Notes: generated by a model from the sequence alone, not told the origin. Counted from the first letter of the stretch, positions 10,107 to 20,700 are shown. The stretch: 64,000 nt of DNA from Clostridiaceae bacterium BL-3 (GCA_902809985.1 CADDXC010000001.1:2790001-2854000), one strand, 5' to 3'. Numbers and translations: made by a program.

Positions 10107-10958
10107 TTACTTCAGAGCTTCTGCTCCTCCAATTATTTCGGTTATTTCTTGTGTTATGGCGCTCTGTCTTGCTCTATTGTATTTGAGATTCAAATCACTG
10201 AGTAAGTCATTTGCATTTTTAGTAGCCCCATCCATTGCTGTCATCCTGGAAGCTTGCTCGCTAATCTTTGAATTTATCATACAATTAAGTATTTTCTGCT
10301 TTAAGTGCAGAACCACCATATCATCTATCATCTTATCTGCAGATGGTTCAAATTTTATAAGAAAATTTCTCTTTTCACTTTTGTTACTCTCCAGCGGGAG
10401 TAATTTTTCAACAATTACATTCTGTCTAACTGTAGAAATAAATCTAGTATATACTATATTAACTTCTCCAACTTTACCACTTCTATAAAAATCCAGGGCT
10501 TTATACACTATAGTACTTGCCTCTTTTACCGTAGGAATATCGGGAATATCCACATATTCTGCCTCTGTATTGTACCCAAGTCTCTTAAAATACATTCTGC
10601 CCTTTTGGCCTACAGCTATCAAAAGAGAATTATCCCTCTCTTTTGATATAACGGCATCTGTTTCATTTACAACATTCACATTGAATCCCCCACATAATCC
10701 CGTATCTGAATTTAAAGTTATGTAGAGCTTATTATTGGAACCATTGCCCTTTATATAAATATTATTTTTCTCAGTTTCTAAAACAATTTCATTTACAATA
10801 GAATTAAAAAGTTCACAATATTTATTATTTACCTCAAGCTTTCTTCTAACTTTTCTAAGTTTAGAGGTGGCAATAAGTCCCATGGCCTTTGTTATCTTTT
10901 GGGTACTAGTTATTGATTTAATTCTTCTTTTAATTGTAACAAGTCCTGCCCCTGCCAT
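10107..10958 (-). CDS. atpG: ATP synthase F1 subunit gamma
   Basis: Rotor shaft of F1. The 283 residues begin with the conserved coiled-coil helix (IKRRIKSITSTQKITKAMGLIATSKLRK, seen in part) and end with the matching C-terminal helix YNRARQSAITQEITEIIGGAEAL. The middle contains SDTGLCGGFN. A GGAGGTG site precedes the ATG. Start and length are typical. Confidence 0.97.
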   Translation of the reverse strand: MAGAGLVTIKRRIKSITSTQKITKAMGLIATSKLRKVRRKLEVNNKYCELFNSIVNEIVLETEKNNIYIKGNGSNNKLYITLNSDTGLCGGFNVNVVNETDAVISKERDNSLLIAVGQKGRMYFKRLGYNTEAEYVDIPDIPTVKEASTIVYKALDFYRSGKVGEVNIVYTRFISTVRQNVIVEKLLPLESNKSEKRNFLIKFEPSADKMIDDMVVLHLKQKILNCMINSKISEQASRMTAMDGATKNANDLLSDLNLKYNRARQSAITQEITEIIGGAEALK

Positions 10959-10982
10959 ACTTCACCTCCCGCAGAGCAAATA

Positions 10983-12494
10983 TCACTCTGCTAAAAATAT
11001 TTTTTTGAATTCTTCTACAGCACTGCCAAGTTTGTCACTGAGTTCATCCGATAAAATCTTCTTTTCCAGAATTTCCTTTCCAATTTCACCATGATGAGTA
11101 TCCATGTAATCAAGAAATTCTTCTTCAAATTGGGAGATCTTTTCAACAGGTACATCCATTATATAATTTCTGGAAGCAGCAAATAATATCATTACCTGCT
11201 TTTCTACAGGCATTGGTTTATATTGAGGCTGCTTCAGTATTTCCGTCAATCTCTTTCCTTTTTCAAGCCATCTCTTTGATTCTTTATCCAGGTCAGAACC
11301 AAATTGAGCAAATGAAGCAAGTTCTCTGTATTGGGCTAAATCGATCCTCAGTGTTCCAGCAACTTGTTTCATAGCTTTAATCTGCGCATTACCTCCAACT
11401 CTAGATACTGATATTCCTGCATTTATTGCCGGTCTCTGCCCTGCATAGAAAAGCTCTGTTTCAAGAAATATCTGGCCATCTGTTATTGATATGACATTTG
11501 TCGGTATATATGCAGTAACATCGCCTGCCATAGTCTCTATTATAGGAAGTGCAGTAAGAGAACCTCCTCCTAGTTTGTCTGAAAGTTTTGCCGCCCTTTC
11601 CAAAAGTCGTGAATGAAGGTAGAATACATCTCCAGGATAGGCTTCCCTTCCTGGTGGTCTACGAAGCAGCAGCGACATCTCTCTATAGGCAACAGCATGT
11701 TTAGACAGATCATCGTAGATAATAAGTACATCTTCTCCCTTATTCATAAAATACTCACCCATAGAACATCCTGCATAAGGGGATATATACTGAAGCGGTG
11801 CTGATTCCGACGCAGATGCAGATACAACTATGGTATAATCCATGGCACCTGTTTCCACTAAATCATTCACTATATGCGCTACAGTGGATTGTTTCTGTCC
11901 TATAGCCACATAAATACATATCACATTTTTTCCCTTTTGATTTATTATAGTATCCATAGCAATGGCAGTTTTACCTGTCTGCCTGTCTCCTATTATTAAC
12001 TCTCTCTGTCCTTTACCAATTGGTATTATGGAATCTATTGCCTTTATTCCAGTCTGGAGCGGTTCTTTAACAGATTGTCTTGTTATAACTCCGGGTGCAA
12101 CCAGATCTACAGGTCTAGTTTCACTGGTTTTAATAGGACCTTTCCCATCTATAGGTTGGCCAAGGGAATTTACCACTCTACCCATAAGGGCATCACCCAC
12201 AGGTACTTCTACTACCTTACCAGTCCTTTTGACTGTATCTCCTTCTTTTATTCCCTCTTCAGAACCTAAAAGAACACAACCTACATTATCCTGTTCAAGG
12301 TTTAAAGCCATACCATAGACATCATTTGGGAACTCTAAAAGTTCTCCAGACATACACTGGTTAAGGCCATAAACTCTGGCAATACCATCACCAATTTGAA
12401 TTATTGTACCTGAATCAACTGTCTCTATTTTTTTTTCATATTTTTGTATTTCATCTTTTATAATTGAAGTTATCTCTTCAGGTTTTACGTTCAT
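10983..12494 (-). CDS. atpA: ATP synthase F1 subunit alpha
   Basis: Non-catalytic nucleotide-binding subunit of F1. The 503 residues include Walker [12 protein letters not shown], the segment [29 protein letters not shown] (quoted by its ends: [12 protein letters not shown] and [10 protein letters not shown]), and the arginine-finger region SVSRVGG. AGAGGTGAG precedes the ATG. Only four bases separate it from atpH, so the two are translationally linked. Confidence 0.98.
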   Translation of the reverse strand: MNVKPEEITSIIKDEIQKYEKKIETVDSGTIIQIGDGIARVYGLNQCMSGELLEFPNDVYGMALNLEQDNVGCVLLGSEEGIKEGDTVKRTGKVVEVPVGDALMGRVVNSLGQPIDGKGPIKTSETRPVDLVAPGVITRQSVKEPLQTGIKAIDSIIPIGKGQRELIIGDRQTGKTAIAMDTIINQKGKNVICIYVAIGQKQSTVAHIVNDLVETGAMDYTIVVSASASESAPLQYISPYAGCSMGEYFMNKGEDVLIIYDDLSKHAVAYREMSLLLRRPPGREAYPGDVFYLHSRLLERAAKLSDKLGGGSLTALPIIETMAGDVTAYIPTNVISITDGQIFLETELFYAGQRPAINAGISVSRVGGNAQIKAMKQVAGTLRIDLAQYRELASFAQFGSDLDKESKRWLEKGKRLTEILKQPQYKPMPVEKQVMILFAASRNYIMDVPVEKISQFEEEFLDYMDTHHGEIGKEILEKKILSDELSDKLGSAVEEFKKIFLAE

Positions 12495-12498
12495 AGGC

Positions 12499-13044
12499 TC
12501 ACCTCTGTTCTCCTTTAAGCATTATTTTTTTCATTTCAGAAAGTTTTGACCTTATAGTACCATCAATGACTTCATTATTTACATCTACATAAACTCCGCC
12601 TATAATACTTGGATCTATTTCTTCTTCAATCAAAATTTTTTTATTAAATTTTTTTTCTAATTTCTGAATCAGATCTTTTTTCTCATTGTCTTTCAATGGG
12701 ATAACTGTCTTTACTTTTGCGACAACAGTATTGTGTTTTCCAAGATATATATCCTTCATTTCCTTGAGTTTTCCATCTAATTGCTTGATTCTTCCCTTAT
12801 CTATAAGAATCAATAAAAATGAAAGAATATCTTTATTTACTCTATCTTTAAATATTTCTGTAAACATCCTTCTCTTATCTGCTGTGCTGACCTCAGGATG
12901 TTCCATAATCTCCAAAAATTTAGTATCCTTATTTATGATATCTACGACCTGTTTTAATTCCTCCAGGTACTCCTTTACTTTCCCCTTTTCCTCCGCTATC
13001 TCATAGAGTGCAAGAGCATACCTTCTATCTAAATATTCATACAT
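12499..13044 (-). CDS. atpH: ATP synthase F1 subunit delta
   Basis: Peripheral-stalk subunit that joins the top of F1 to subunit b. The 181 residues start with [18 protein letters not shown] and end with the C-terminal [22 protein letters not shown] signature of OSCP/delta proteins. It follows atpF with a two-base gap. Confidence 0.95.
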   Translation of the reverse strand: MYEYLDRRYALALYEIAEEKGKVKEYLEELKQVVDIINKDTKFLEIMEHPEVSTADKRRMFTEIFKDRVNKDILSFLLILIDKGRIKQLDGKLKEMKDIYLGKHNTVVAKVKTVIPLKDNEKKDLIQKLEKKFNKKILIEEEIDPSIIGGVYVDVNNEVIDGTIRSKLSEMKKIMLKGEQR

Positions 13045-13046
13045 AA

Positions 13047-13526
13047 TTAGATACCTACCTTAGCTATAAAATCCTCAATAAGTTTCCTGTGCTGCTTTTC
13101 ATCAATAGAACCCTCTAAAGCTTTTTCAGACACTAAAAGAGCCAGATCAACCACCTGATTTTTTATCTCATCCTGTGCCTTTTCTCTCTGTCTATCCGCC
13201 TCAATCTTTGCCCTGTTTAATATAAGTTGAGCCTCTTTATGAGCATCACCTAATATATCTTCAGAAACTCTCTCGGCTTTATTTTTATAATCTTCAACAA
13301 TAGTTCTACCCTCTATTTTTGAATTTTTCAACAATTCATCGTGCTGAGCTACCAGTTGTTTTGATTTTTTTTCATTTTCAACAGCATTTTTAATTCTAGA
13401 ATCAATTTCATTTTGCCTATTAGTGAGGGTAGTATCCACAGGTTTAAAAAAGAAATGTTTTAAAATAAAATACAATATAATAAAATTTATTATTGTTATA
13501 ACAACTCGAGTCAAATCAATTTGCAT
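13047..13526 (-). CDS. atpF: ATP synthase Fo subunit b
   Basis: Membrane-anchored peripheral stalk. One N-terminal membrane span (about residues 7-27: VVITIINFIILYFILKHFFF) is followed by a long charged coiled coil. I chose ATG 13526 (159 residues); an in-frame TTG at 13538 lies almost on top of the GGGAGGA site, but cannot be ruled out. Operon position between atpE and atpH is standard. Confidence 0.94.
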   Translation of the reverse strand: MQIDLTRVVITIINFIILYFILKHFFFKPVDTTLTNRQNEIDSRIKNAVENEKKSKQLVAQHDELLKNSKIEGRTIVEDYKNKAERVSEDILGDAHKEAQLILNRAKIEADRQREKAQDEIKNQVVDLALLVSEKALEGSIDEKQHRKLIEDFIAKVGI

Positions 13527-13584
13527 ACTGAACTTCAATCCTCCCCTCTAAAATTATATGTAAACTGGTGAGGTATAGATATAA

Positions 13585-13830
13585 TCAAACTCTAAATACT
13601 AAAATAAGAGCTATCAGCAAAGAATAAATAGCTGTTACTTCTGATAAAGCAGCACTTACAAAAAATGTACTCAATATCTTACCACTTGCCTCTGGCTGTC
13701 TGGACACACCTTCAACTGCTTTTGCTGCAGCATTACCAACTCCAATACCTCCTCCTAAACATCCTATAGCAGCTAATCCTGCACCAATTGCTGCCATTCC
13801 CGATATGAATGTATTTGCATCTAAATTCAT
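13585..13830 (-). CDS. atpE: ATP synthase Fo subunit c
   Basis: Forms the membrane rotor ring. The 81 residues are two hydrophobic helices joined by the polar loop SRQPEASGK. The ion-binding carboxylate is Glu64 in [10 protein letters not shown]. Compared with the sodium-binding c subunit of Ilyobacter tartaricus (known ligands Gln32, Glu65, Ser66), the Gln position holds Val31 and the Ser position holds Val65, so proton coupling is the more likely reading. This is inference from motif comparison. Confidence 0.97.
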   Translation of the reverse strand: MNLDANTFISGMAAIGAGLAAIGCLGGGIGVGNAAAKAVEGVSRQPEASGKILSTFFVSAALSEVTAIYSLLIALILVFRV

Positions 13831-13871
13831 AATAAAAAATCCTCCTTAAAATAAATATTGAATATAAACCA

Positions 13872-14555
13872 TTATTCTTCAGCTATAACCTTTATATTCA
13901 TTACTGTAAGCATAACGAATACTATCATCTGTATAGAACCATCAAATAAATCAAAAAAAGCATGTAAGGGAATCGGTATCAATAATTGAGAAAACCATGC
14001 TATATTCCCTAGTCCCTTATACACCATTCCAATAATTACAGCACCTGCTGTTAAATTACCAAACAGTCGAAGACTCAGTGAAACTGGTAGGACTATTCTC
14101 TCTACAATATTGAGTGGCAGCAATGGTACTGCTGGTTTAGCATAAGCACTAAAATAACTTTTAAGCCCTTTTTTCTTGATAGCATTGTATTGAACTAGAA
14201 TAAAAGTTATAAGTGCAAGCCCCACTGCCACACTCAGATCCTCTGTTGGAGCCCTTACACCTACAATAACAGGAGCGATATTCATCACCAATATATATAT
14301 CGCAAGAGTTCCCACATATGGTATAAATGATACATACTCTTTTCCCATATTATCCTTTACAAGATTTTGTATTGATTCTACAATGATTTCAATAACAGTT
14401 TGCTTTTTATCAGGTACTTTTTTCATACCATTAGTGAAAATTTTTGCCAAAATGGCTAAAATCACAATAATAACCCATTGTACCATAATGCTAGAAGTTA
14501 TTGGAATTTTAAGTGATCCCAAATGTATTAGGAACAATGGCGAAAAGCCTTCCAC
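13872..14555 (-). CDS. atpB: ATP synthase Fo subunit a
   Basis: Fo stator that holds the ion half-channels. The 227-residue membrane protein shows the essential arginine in LPVSLSLRLFGNLTAG and the C-terminal helix motif HAFFDLFDGSIQMIVFVML. The start is a GTG at 14555 with an AGAGGGG site about ten bases upstream. It overlaps no other gene and sits between atpI and atpE. Confidence 0.96.
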   Translation of the reverse strand: MEGFSPLFLIHLGSLKIPITSSIMVQWVIIVILAILAKIFTNGMKKVPDKKQTVIEIIVESIQNLVKDNMGKEYVSFIPYVGTLAIYILVMNIAPVIVGVRAPTEDLSVAVGLALITFILVQYNAIKKKGLKSYFSAYAKPAVPLLPLNIVERIVLPVSLSLRLFGNLTAGAVIIGMVYKGLGNIAWFSQLLIPIPLHAFFDLFDGSIQMIVFVMLTVMNIKVIAEE

Positions 14556-14572
14556 TTCATCACATCCCCTCT

Positions 14573-14950
14573 TTATTCTATATTGTTTTTATTACTTTCT
14601 ATAACTGAATATATATATACTCCCAATAAATGAGAAGTATAGCCAAATAAATAGGCAATGGTGTTATTTTTATTGTAAGAAAAAATAACATATCCTATGC
14701 CCGCCGCAATGACAATTCTCATGATGAAACCTATGATATATAATGAACTAGACGAATTGGGAAGCTTTTGAAATACGAAGCCTCCCACTACAGCATTTAT
14801 AAAAAAATTAAAGATTGCCACCAGCATTCCTATCAATGTAAATAATCCATAATTTTTAAAAATCAACTGTATTAGGCAGGCCATTGCAACAATAAATATT
14901 AGATTGATGATGGACACCTTTTTCACCATGCTCAAAATATGTTTATCCAT
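14573..14950 (-). CDS. atpI: ATP synthase protein I
   Basis: Small hydrophobic protein (125 residues, about four membrane spans) at the head of the atp operon. In other bacteria AtpI helps assemble the c ring or aids ion supply and is poorly conserved; the assignment rests on length, hydrophobicity and operon position. ACGGGGGAAC precedes the ATG. Confidence 0.85.
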   Translation of the reverse strand: MDKHILSMVKKVSIINLIFIVAMACLIQLIFKNYGLFTLIGMLVAIFNFFINAVVGGFVFQKLPNSSSSLYIIGFIMRIVIAAGIGYVIFSYNKNNTIAYLFGYTSHLLGVYIYSVIESNKNNIE

Positions 14951-15277
14951 TAAGTTCCCCCGTGCAGAAATAAACTAATAAAATTATATACCTTAAAAAT
15001 ATAATCTAAAAGTTCTATTTTTTCGATTAATTGATTGTTTTTATGTAATTTTCGTCAATTTATATGATCTTAACCCATAATTGCTTATTAAATCTATGCT
15101 TTTTTAAATTATAATTCAATATAGTATATTATTTACTTAAATACATTACAACTGTATGATTTAATCATACAATTATTACAAAAAAAACACAAGGGTTATG
15201 TATTTCACAAATTAATTTTGCTAAAAAACATAACCCTTGCGTCTATGTTATAAATTTTACATTATTAAATACAAATT
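14951..15277. other. Gene-free region: atp promoter area and thiolase terminator
   Basis: No ORF of note in these 327 bases. The left part should hold the atp promoter: a TATAAT-like box is seen on the minus strand at 14983-14988, but no good -35 hexamer stands 17 bases upstream. The right part holds the thiolase terminator. The rest is plain AT-rich sequence. Confidence 0.5.
15181..15239 (-). terminator. Terminator of the thiolase gene
   Basis: Perfect 12-bp arms (CAAGGGTTATGT at 15190-15201 and its complement at 15228-15239) with a U8 run on the minus strand. It closes the monocistronic thiolase transcript. Confidence 0.9.
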
Positions 15278-16456
15278 TTATCTCTCAACTATTATGGCAG
15301 TACCCATTCCACCACCTATACACAATGTTGCAAGGCCTTTTTTAGCATCTCTTTTCTTCATTTCATAAAGCAGTGTAGTAAGTATTCTTGCACCGGAACA
15401 TCCAACTGGATGTCCAAGAGCTACTGCTCCGCCGTTTACATTTACCTTGCTCATGTCAAATTTTAAATCTTTAGCCACAGCTAAACTCTGAGCCGCAAAT
15501 GCTTCATTTGCCTCTATCAAATCCAGGTCCTCTACCTTTAAATTAGCCTTTTCCAATGCTATTTTAGTTGCATAGAAAGGACCATAGCCCATTATCTTAG
15601 GATCCAAACCTCTTGTCCCATATGAAACGATCCTTGCCATTGGCTCTATTCCCAATTCTTTTGCTTTGTCTGCGCTCATCACAACTAATGCTGCAGCTGC
15701 GTCATTTATTCCCGAAGCATTTCCTGCTGTAACAGTTCCATCCTTTTTAAAAGCCGGTTTTAATTTGGATAAAGTTTCGACTGTAGTTCCAAATCTAGGG
15801 AACTCATCTGTATCAAAAACTATTTCTCCCTTTTTTCTATCTTTTATGGTAATTGGAACTATTTCATCTTTAAATCTTCCGCTCTTTATAGCTTTTTCTG
15901 CTTTTTGTTGAGATGACGCTGAAAATTCATCCTGCATTTCTCTAGTTATATGCCACTGCTCAGCTACATTCTCTGCAGTAATTCCCATATGGTAATTGTT
16001 AAAGGCATCAAACAAACCATCTCTCAACATGGAATCCACTAATTTCCCGTCGCCCATTCTAGCTCCCCATCTAGCGCTTTCAAGTAAATATGGAGCAGCA
16101 GACATGTTCTCCATTCCTCCAGCAACAACTATATCGTCATCTCCAACTTTTATGAGCTGAGCTGCTAGACTAACTGCCCTAAGACCTGAACCACAGAGTT
16201 TATTCAAAGTAAATGAGGGAACTTCCACAGGAATACCTGCATATACAGCAGCTTGTCTTGCTGGACTTTGTCCAAGACCCGCCTGCAATACATTTCCCAT
16301 TATAACTTCATCTACGAGTTCTGGTTTAATATTTGCCCTTTTTACTGCCTCTTTTATAACTGCAGTACCTAATTTTACTGCAGAAACATTTTTTAAACTT
16401 CCCCCGAATTTTCCTATGGCAGTCCTTGCAGCACTTACAATAACTACATCTCTCAT
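15278..16456 (-). CDS. thlA: Acetyl-CoA C-acetyltransferase (thiolase)
   Basis: Condenses two acetyl-CoA to acetoacetyl-CoA, the entry step to butyrate, butanol or hexanoate formation in clostridia. The 392-residue cytoplasmic enzyme has all catalytic residues: Cys88 in NKLCGSG, His in [14 protein letters not shown] (about residue 349) and Cys379 in CIGGGMG. It has its own consensus promoter and terminator and sits between the atp operon and wecB, a place where Bacillus has no thiolase. Biosynthetic rather than degradative thiolase is the likely class, from the close fit to clostridial ThlA. Confidence 0.96.
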   Translation of the reverse strand: MRDVVIVSAARTAIGKFGGSLKNVSAVKLGTAVIKEAVKRANIKPELVDEVIMGNVLQAGLGQSPARQAAVYAGIPVEVPSFTLNKLCGSGLRAVSLAAQLIKVGDDDIVVAGGMENMSAAPYLLESARWGARMGDGKLVDSMLRDGLFDAFNNYHMGITAENVAEQWHITREMQDEFSASSQQKAEKAIKSGRFKDEIVPITIKDRKKGEIVFDTDEFPRFGTTVETLSKLKPAFKKDGTVTAGNASGINDAAAALVVMSADKAKELGIEPMARIVSYGTRGLDPKIMGYGPFYATKIALEKANLKVEDLDLIEANEAFAAQSLAVAKDLKFDMSKVNVNGGAVALGHPVGCSGARILTTLLYEMKKRDAKKGLATLCIGGGMGTAIIVER

Positions 16457-16518
16457 AATTAATCCTCCTAAATTAAATTATCTATTTCTAATTTACAAAG
16501 TTTTCTGTCATCCTCTTT

Positions 16519-16547
16519 ATTATACTAGCTAATTAGACTTTTATCAA
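16519..16547 (-). promoter_or_regulatory. Consensus promoter of the thiolase gene
   Basis: TTGATA (16542-16547) and TATAAT (16519-16524) on the minus strand are exactly 17 bases apart, followed within about 60 bases by the thiolase start. This close match to consensus suggests strong constitutive expression. Confidence 0.85.
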
Positions 16548-16619
16548 TATTTTTGTTAAAAAAAACACAAAGATTTTAGCTTTAATAAAGTAATCCCTGT
16601 CAATTTCCAAATAAAAATT

Positions 16620-17768
16620 TTATTGAAACTCCTTATATTCGCCACTTTCTATATTAAAATACTGTAAAATAGCTGCTGCTATTCTTCCAGATGCTTTACC
16701 ATCCCCATATGGATTTATGGCTCTGCTCATTACATTGTATTCATCTTGATCCAATATAAGTTCATTTGCCAATTTAACTATGTTATCCTCATCAGTTCCG
16801 GCCAATTTCACTGTGCCCGCTTCTACAGCTTCTGGTCTTTCAGTTACATTCCTAAGTACCAACACAGGTTTTCCAAGATGAGGTGCCTCCTCTTGAAGAC
16901 CACCTGAATCAGTCATGACCATATAGCATTTATTCATCAAATTATGAGTTTCTTTTGTGTCCAGAGGCGGCAGTAAATGTATCCTTGGAATATGATCCAA
17001 TATTTTATACACCACGTCCTTTACTATTGGATTTAAGTGCACAAGATAAATAACTTCTACTTCGGCATTATCCTGAACAATTCTTTTAAGTGCATTACAA
17101 ATATTTCTAATTCCCCTGCCCCAGTTCTCTCTTCTATGAGCAGTTACCATTATAATTTTTCTGTTATCATAGTCTATCTGATTTAGTTCATTATTGTTAA
17201 ATACATAACCTTTTTCCACCGTAAAATTCATAGCATCTATAACTGTGTTCCCTGTAACAAATATTTTATTTTCAGGTACCCCTTCTTTCAGAAGGTTATT
17301 TTTAGAACCTGTGGTTGGCGCAAAATGCAGGTCAGCTATAGCTCCAGTAAGTTTTCTATTCATTTCTTCGGGAAAAGGAAAATATTTATCATAAGTCCTC
17401 AGGCCAGCTTCCACATGGCCTACTGCTATTTTCTTATAAAATGCCGCCAGAGCTCCTGCAAAAGTGGTAGTAGTATCTCCATGAACAATAACTAGATCCG
17501 GCTTTTCTTCATCAAATATATTTTCAAGCCCCTGAAGCACCCTGGTAGTTATTCCCGTCAAGGTTTGTTTACTCTTCATTATGTTCAAATCAAAATCCGG
17601 TTCAATTTTAAAAAGCTCCAAAACTTGATCAAGCATTTGTCTGTGCTGAGCTGTAACACAGACTTTATTTTCTATATTCTCTATGTTTCCAAGCTCCTTA
17701 ACTAGGGGAGCCATCTTTATTGCTTCAGGTCTTGTGCCAAATATTGCAATACTCTTGATCTTTTTCAT
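16620..17768 (-). CDS. wecB: UDP-N-acetylglucosamine 2-epimerase (non-hydrolysing)
   Basis: Interconverts UDP-GlcNAc and UDP-ManNAc for cell-wall polymers such as teichoic acid linkage units. The 382 residues show FGTRPEAIKMAPL at the N-terminus, HVEAGLRT, VTAHRRENWG and DSGGLQEEAP, all family signatures. GGAGG precedes the ATG. It follows the wecA/tagO gene by 15 bases, so the two form an operon feeding undecaprenyl-linked ManNAc-GlcNAc synthesis. The Bacillus name is mnaA. Confidence 0.94.
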   Translation of the reverse strand: MKKIKSIAIFGTRPEAIKMAPLVKELGNIENIENKVCVTAQHRQMLDQVLELFKIEPDFDLNIMKSKQTLTGITTRVLQGLENIFDEEKPDLVIVHGDTTTTFAGALAAFYKKIAVGHVEAGLRTYDKYFPFPEEMNRKLTGAIADLHFAPTTGSKNNLLKEGVPENKIFVTGNTVIDAMNFTVEKGYVFNNNELNQIDYDNRKIIMVTAHRRENWGRGIRNICNALKRIVQDNAEVEVIYLVHLNPIVKDVVYKILDHIPRIHLLPPLDTKETHNLMNKCYMVMTDSGGLQEEAPHLGKPVLVLRNVTERPEAVEAGTVKLAGTDEDNIVKLANELILDQDEYNVMSRAINPYGDGKASGRIAAAILQYFNIESGEYKEFQ

Positions 17769-17783
17769 ATAAAATCCTCCATT

Positions 17784-18812
17784 TTACTCTCTATGTTTAA
17801 AAAAACCAGCTTTCCAGGCTATCAAGATTAAAATAATCATTACTATAATCAGCAAAAAATAGGATCTCTGCGCATTTATCTCCATGGCTACTATGGAAAA
17901 GCTGCCAAGAACTGCACTTATAATGTACATTATCATAACCGCCTGTTTCTGGGTAAGTCCCATATCCAGGAGCCTATGGTGCAAATGTCCCCTGTCTGCC
18001 TGCATGATAGGCTTCCCATTTATCTTTCTCCTCACCATAGCAAATAAAGTATCGTAGATTGGTATTCCCAAAGCAAGAATGGGCACAGCTATAGAAAAAG
18101 CAGCTGCAGATTTAACAGCTCCCTCAATAGATATAGCTGCAAGTAAAAAGCCCAGTAATTGTGCTCCTGTATCACCCATGAATATAGATGCTGGATTAAA
18201 ATTATAAGGCAAAAAACCTGCTGTAGCTCCTGCTAATATAATTGTAAGTATGGCAGCTTCGTTTCTTCCATTCAGTACAGCTATAATAAAAATAGTTATG
18301 GATGATATAAGTGCAATGCCTGCAGCCAACCCATCTAATCCATCTATTAAATTCAATGCATTGGTAATTCCAATCACCCAAATCAGTGTCAGTGGAATTG
18401 ACATTATACCTAAATTCACAAATTGGTACAATCCACTGAATGGATTGGTAATCAATACTATCTTAATTCCATAAACTATTAAAATCAAAGTTGCTGCCAA
18501 TTGAAATAATAATTTACACCAGGGCTTTATATTGAACTTGTCATCTAGAAATCCTCCTATTACTATTACAGTAGAACCCAATATAAGGCCAATTTCAGAA
18601 TTTGTAAGCCTGCCTAATTTTAAAAATAGAGTGACCATAAAAGAAATGTATATGGCCATTCCACCTAAAAGTGGTATTGGTTTATTATGTACCCTCCTAT
18701 TATCTTTAGGGATATCCACAATTTGTAATTTTATAGCATACTTTCTAACAAATGGTGTAATAACAGCTGAGAGTGCTGCTGAAACTACTGCAAATAAATA
18801 TAAATTATCCAT
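17784..18812 (-). CDS. tagO: Undecaprenyl-phosphate GlcNAc-1-phosphate transferase
   Basis: Integral membrane enzyme (MraY/WecA family, about ten spans) that starts cell-wall polymer synthesis on undecaprenyl phosphate. Seen are NALNLIDGLDGLAAG (metal-binding aspartates), FMGDTGAQLLGF and GHLHHRLLDMG. I chose ATG 18812, five bases after GAGGAAGG, giving 342 residues; an in-frame TTG lies at 18827. Together with wecB it forms the first two steps of a wall-teichoic-acid-like pathway. WecA and TagO are equivalent names for this activity. Confidence 0.93.
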   Translation of the reverse strand: MDNLYLFAVVSAALSAVITPFVRKYAIKLQIVDIPKDNRRVHNKPIPLLGGMAIYISFMVTLFLKLGRLTNSEIGLILGSTVIVIGGFLDDKFNIKPWCKLLFQLAATLILIVYGIKIVLITNPFSGLYQFVNLGIMSIPLTLIWVIGITNALNLIDGLDGLAAGIALISSITIFIIAVLNGRNEAAILTIILAGATAGFLPYNFNPASIFMGDTGAQLLGFLLAAISIEGAVKSAAAFSIAVPILALGIPIYDTLFAMVRRKINGKPIMQADRGHLHHRLLDMGLTQKQAVMIMYIISAVLGSFSIVAMEINAQRSYFLLIIVMIILILIAWKAGFFKHRE

Positions 18813-18855
18813 AACAACCTTCCTCAATCACATCTTTTGTTCTTTAGATATTATG

Positions 18856-19272
18856 TTATTCTGCTCTTTTTAAACATATTAATTCAATTTGCGGTGCTTT
18901 TTCAAACCAATTAATTTCAGGTTTGTAATCTTCAGAATACACCACCCTCTTAATACCACAGGTAATTATCAATTTTTGACATTCTGGACACGGCATATGA
19001 GTCACATACAGCGTTGAATTTTCTCTATCTTCTGGCGATACTTCTAGCAAACAATTCACCTCTGCGTGAATTGTCCTTATACAATGATTATTTTTAAGAT
19101 AACATCCAACCTCATCACAATGCTCTAATCCTCTGGGACTTCCATTATAACCAGTACCCTTTATTCTTCTGTTTTTAACAAGAACTGCCCCCACATGCAG
19201 CCTAGGGCATGTACTTCTTTCCGCAACCTCAAATGCTATATCCACGAAATAATTATCCCAATCTTTTCTCAT
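18856..19272 (-). CDS. dCMP/cytidine deaminase (ComEB type)
   Basis: Zinc-dependent deaminase most like deoxycytidylate deaminase, which supplies dUMP for thymidylate synthesis. The 138 residues carry the zinc motif HAEVNCLLE and PCPECQKLI. The N-terminal RKDWDNYFVDIAFEVAERSTC pattern is typical of ComEB-like dCMP deaminases (quoted only in part: RKDWDNYF). Start is ATG 19272 or TTG 19278; an AAGGAG site serves either. It precedes tagO by 43 bases. Confidence 0.9.
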   Translation of the reverse strand: MRKDWDNYFVDIAFEVAERSTCPRLHVGAVLVKNRRIKGTGYNGSPRGLEHCDEVGCYLKNNHCIRTIHAEVNCLLEVSPEDRENSTLYVTHMPCPECQKLIITCGIKRVVYSEDYKPEINWFEKAPQIELICLKRAE

Positions 19273-19410
19273 CGACAAATATCTCCTTGCTTCATAAGAA
19301 TATACTATATATTATAAACTATTGAATGATATTTTAAAACAATTGATGCTGCTTTTTAACAGGTATCCTCTTCAATACTTCCTGCTAATTTATCTCTATC
19401 TTCAATATGC

Positions 19411-19437
19411 AAAAGCCCACCTATATTACAGTGGGCT
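19411..19437 (-). terminator. Terminator after upp
   Basis: AGCCCAC/GTGGGCT arms (19414-19420, 19431-19437) and a short U run on the minus strand, 33 bases after the upp stop. Confidence 0.82.
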
Positions 19438-19469
19438 CTAGAACATTGTCCAGTAAGCTAAAAGGCCTA

Positions 19470-20099
19470 TCACTTCGTTCCATATAATCTATCTCCAGCA
19501 TCACCAAGACCTGGTACTATATATCCATTTCCATTTAATTCTTCATCTATAGCTGCGGTATATATATGTACATCAGGATGAGCTTCCACTACAGCCTCAA
19601 TCCCCTGCCTTGCAGCTATCAAACACATAAGTTGTATATTCTTTGCACCCTTTCTCTTTAACATAGATATAGCATCTATAGCTGACCCACCTGTCGCCAG
19701 CATCGGATCAGTCACTATTATCTCTCTCTCTCCTATATCCTGCGGCAATTTACAAAAATATTCTACAGGCTTTAACGTGGTCTCATCCCTGTAAAGTCCT
19801 ATATGACCTACTCTTGCTGCAGGTATAAGCCTTAATATTCCACTTACCATGCCAAGTCCTGCTCTCAATATAGGTATTACAGCCACTTTTTTCCCGGAAA
19901 GCATTTTACAGGTTGTCTTTCCTATAGGAGTCTCTATTTTCACATCTTCTGTCTGAAAATTTCTAGTTACTTCATAGGCCATAAGCATAGCCACTTCCTC
20001 TACAAGATCTCTAAAGTCCTTAGAACCTGTATTTTTGTCCCTTATCAAAGCTAATTTATGCAATACAAGGGGATGAGTTATTTGTGTTATGTTATTCAT
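19470..20099 (-). CDS. upp: Uracil phosphoribosyltransferase
   Basis: Pyrimidine salvage enzyme: uracil plus PRPP gives UMP. The 209-residue length is exact for the family. The PRPP-binding motif [14 protein letters not shown] and PILRAGLGM are visible. GGAGGAATTG precedes the ATG. No regulatory leader fits in the short gap before it, so it is probably co-transcribed with rpiB. Confidence 0.97.
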   Translation of the reverse strand: MNNITQITHPLVLHKLALIRDKNTGSKDFRDLVEEVAMLMAYEVTRNFQTEDVKIETPIGKTTCKMLSGKKVAVIPILRAGLGMVSGILRLIPAARVGHIGLYRDETTLKPVEYFCKLPQDIGEREIIVTDPMLATGGSAIDAISMLKRKGAKNIQLMCLIAARQGIEAVVEAHPDVHIYTAAIDEELNGNGYIVPGLGDAGDRLYGTK

Positions 20100-20167
20100 T
20101 TCAATTCCTCCAATTTAATAAATGAATATTTTACAGTTTAAAATTATAGTCTAAAAACAGTAATAGT

Positions 20168-20617
20168 CTATTTACTATATTTTTTTTCTATTTCAGTAAT
20201 TTTATCTATTCTTCTTTGATGCCTGCCCCCCTGAAACTCAGCAGATAAAAATGTATCCACTATATCAACTGCAAGCCCTGAACCTGTTACTCTCTGTCCC
20301 AGTGCAAGTATATTTGCATTGTTATGTTCTCTACTGGCATGAGCACTAAAAGTATCTCCACAAAGTGCCGCTCTTACTCCCGGTACCTTATTAGCGGCAA
20401 TGCTTATTCCAATACCAGTGCCACATATAAGTATGCCGAAATCATAGTTCTTATTGGAAACTTCTTCTGCAACTTTTAGTGCATAATCAGGATAATCACA
20501 AGAATCCTCTGAAAAAGTACCAAAATCTTCAAATTTCATATCTTTTTCCCGCAAGTATTTCATTACTTCCTTTTTTAACGGAAATCCGGCATGATCACTC
20601 CCTATAGCGATTTTCAT
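20168..20617 (-). CDS. rpiB: Ribose-5-phosphate isomerase B
   Basis: Interconverts ribose 5-phosphate and ribulose 5-phosphate. The 149 residues carry SDHAGFPLK at the N-terminus and the active-site cysteine in ICGTGIGISIAANK. Bacillus keeps the homologue ywlF in the same neighbourhood (ywlE-ywlF-upp). AGGTATT precedes the ATG. Confidence 0.95.
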   Translation of the reverse strand: MKIAIGSDHAGFPLKKEVMKYLREKDMKFEDFGTFSEDSCDYPDYALKVAEEVSNKNYDFGILICGTGIGISIAANKVPGVRAALCGDTFSAHASREHNNANILALGQRVTGSGLAVDIVDTFLSAEFQGGRHQRRIDKITEIEKKYSK

Positions 20618-20700
20618 AAAAAATACCTCCTAAAATATATTATTATTTGATCCTCAACATTATCTGAGCACATACCCGCAAAAAAAGAAGATAATAACAT

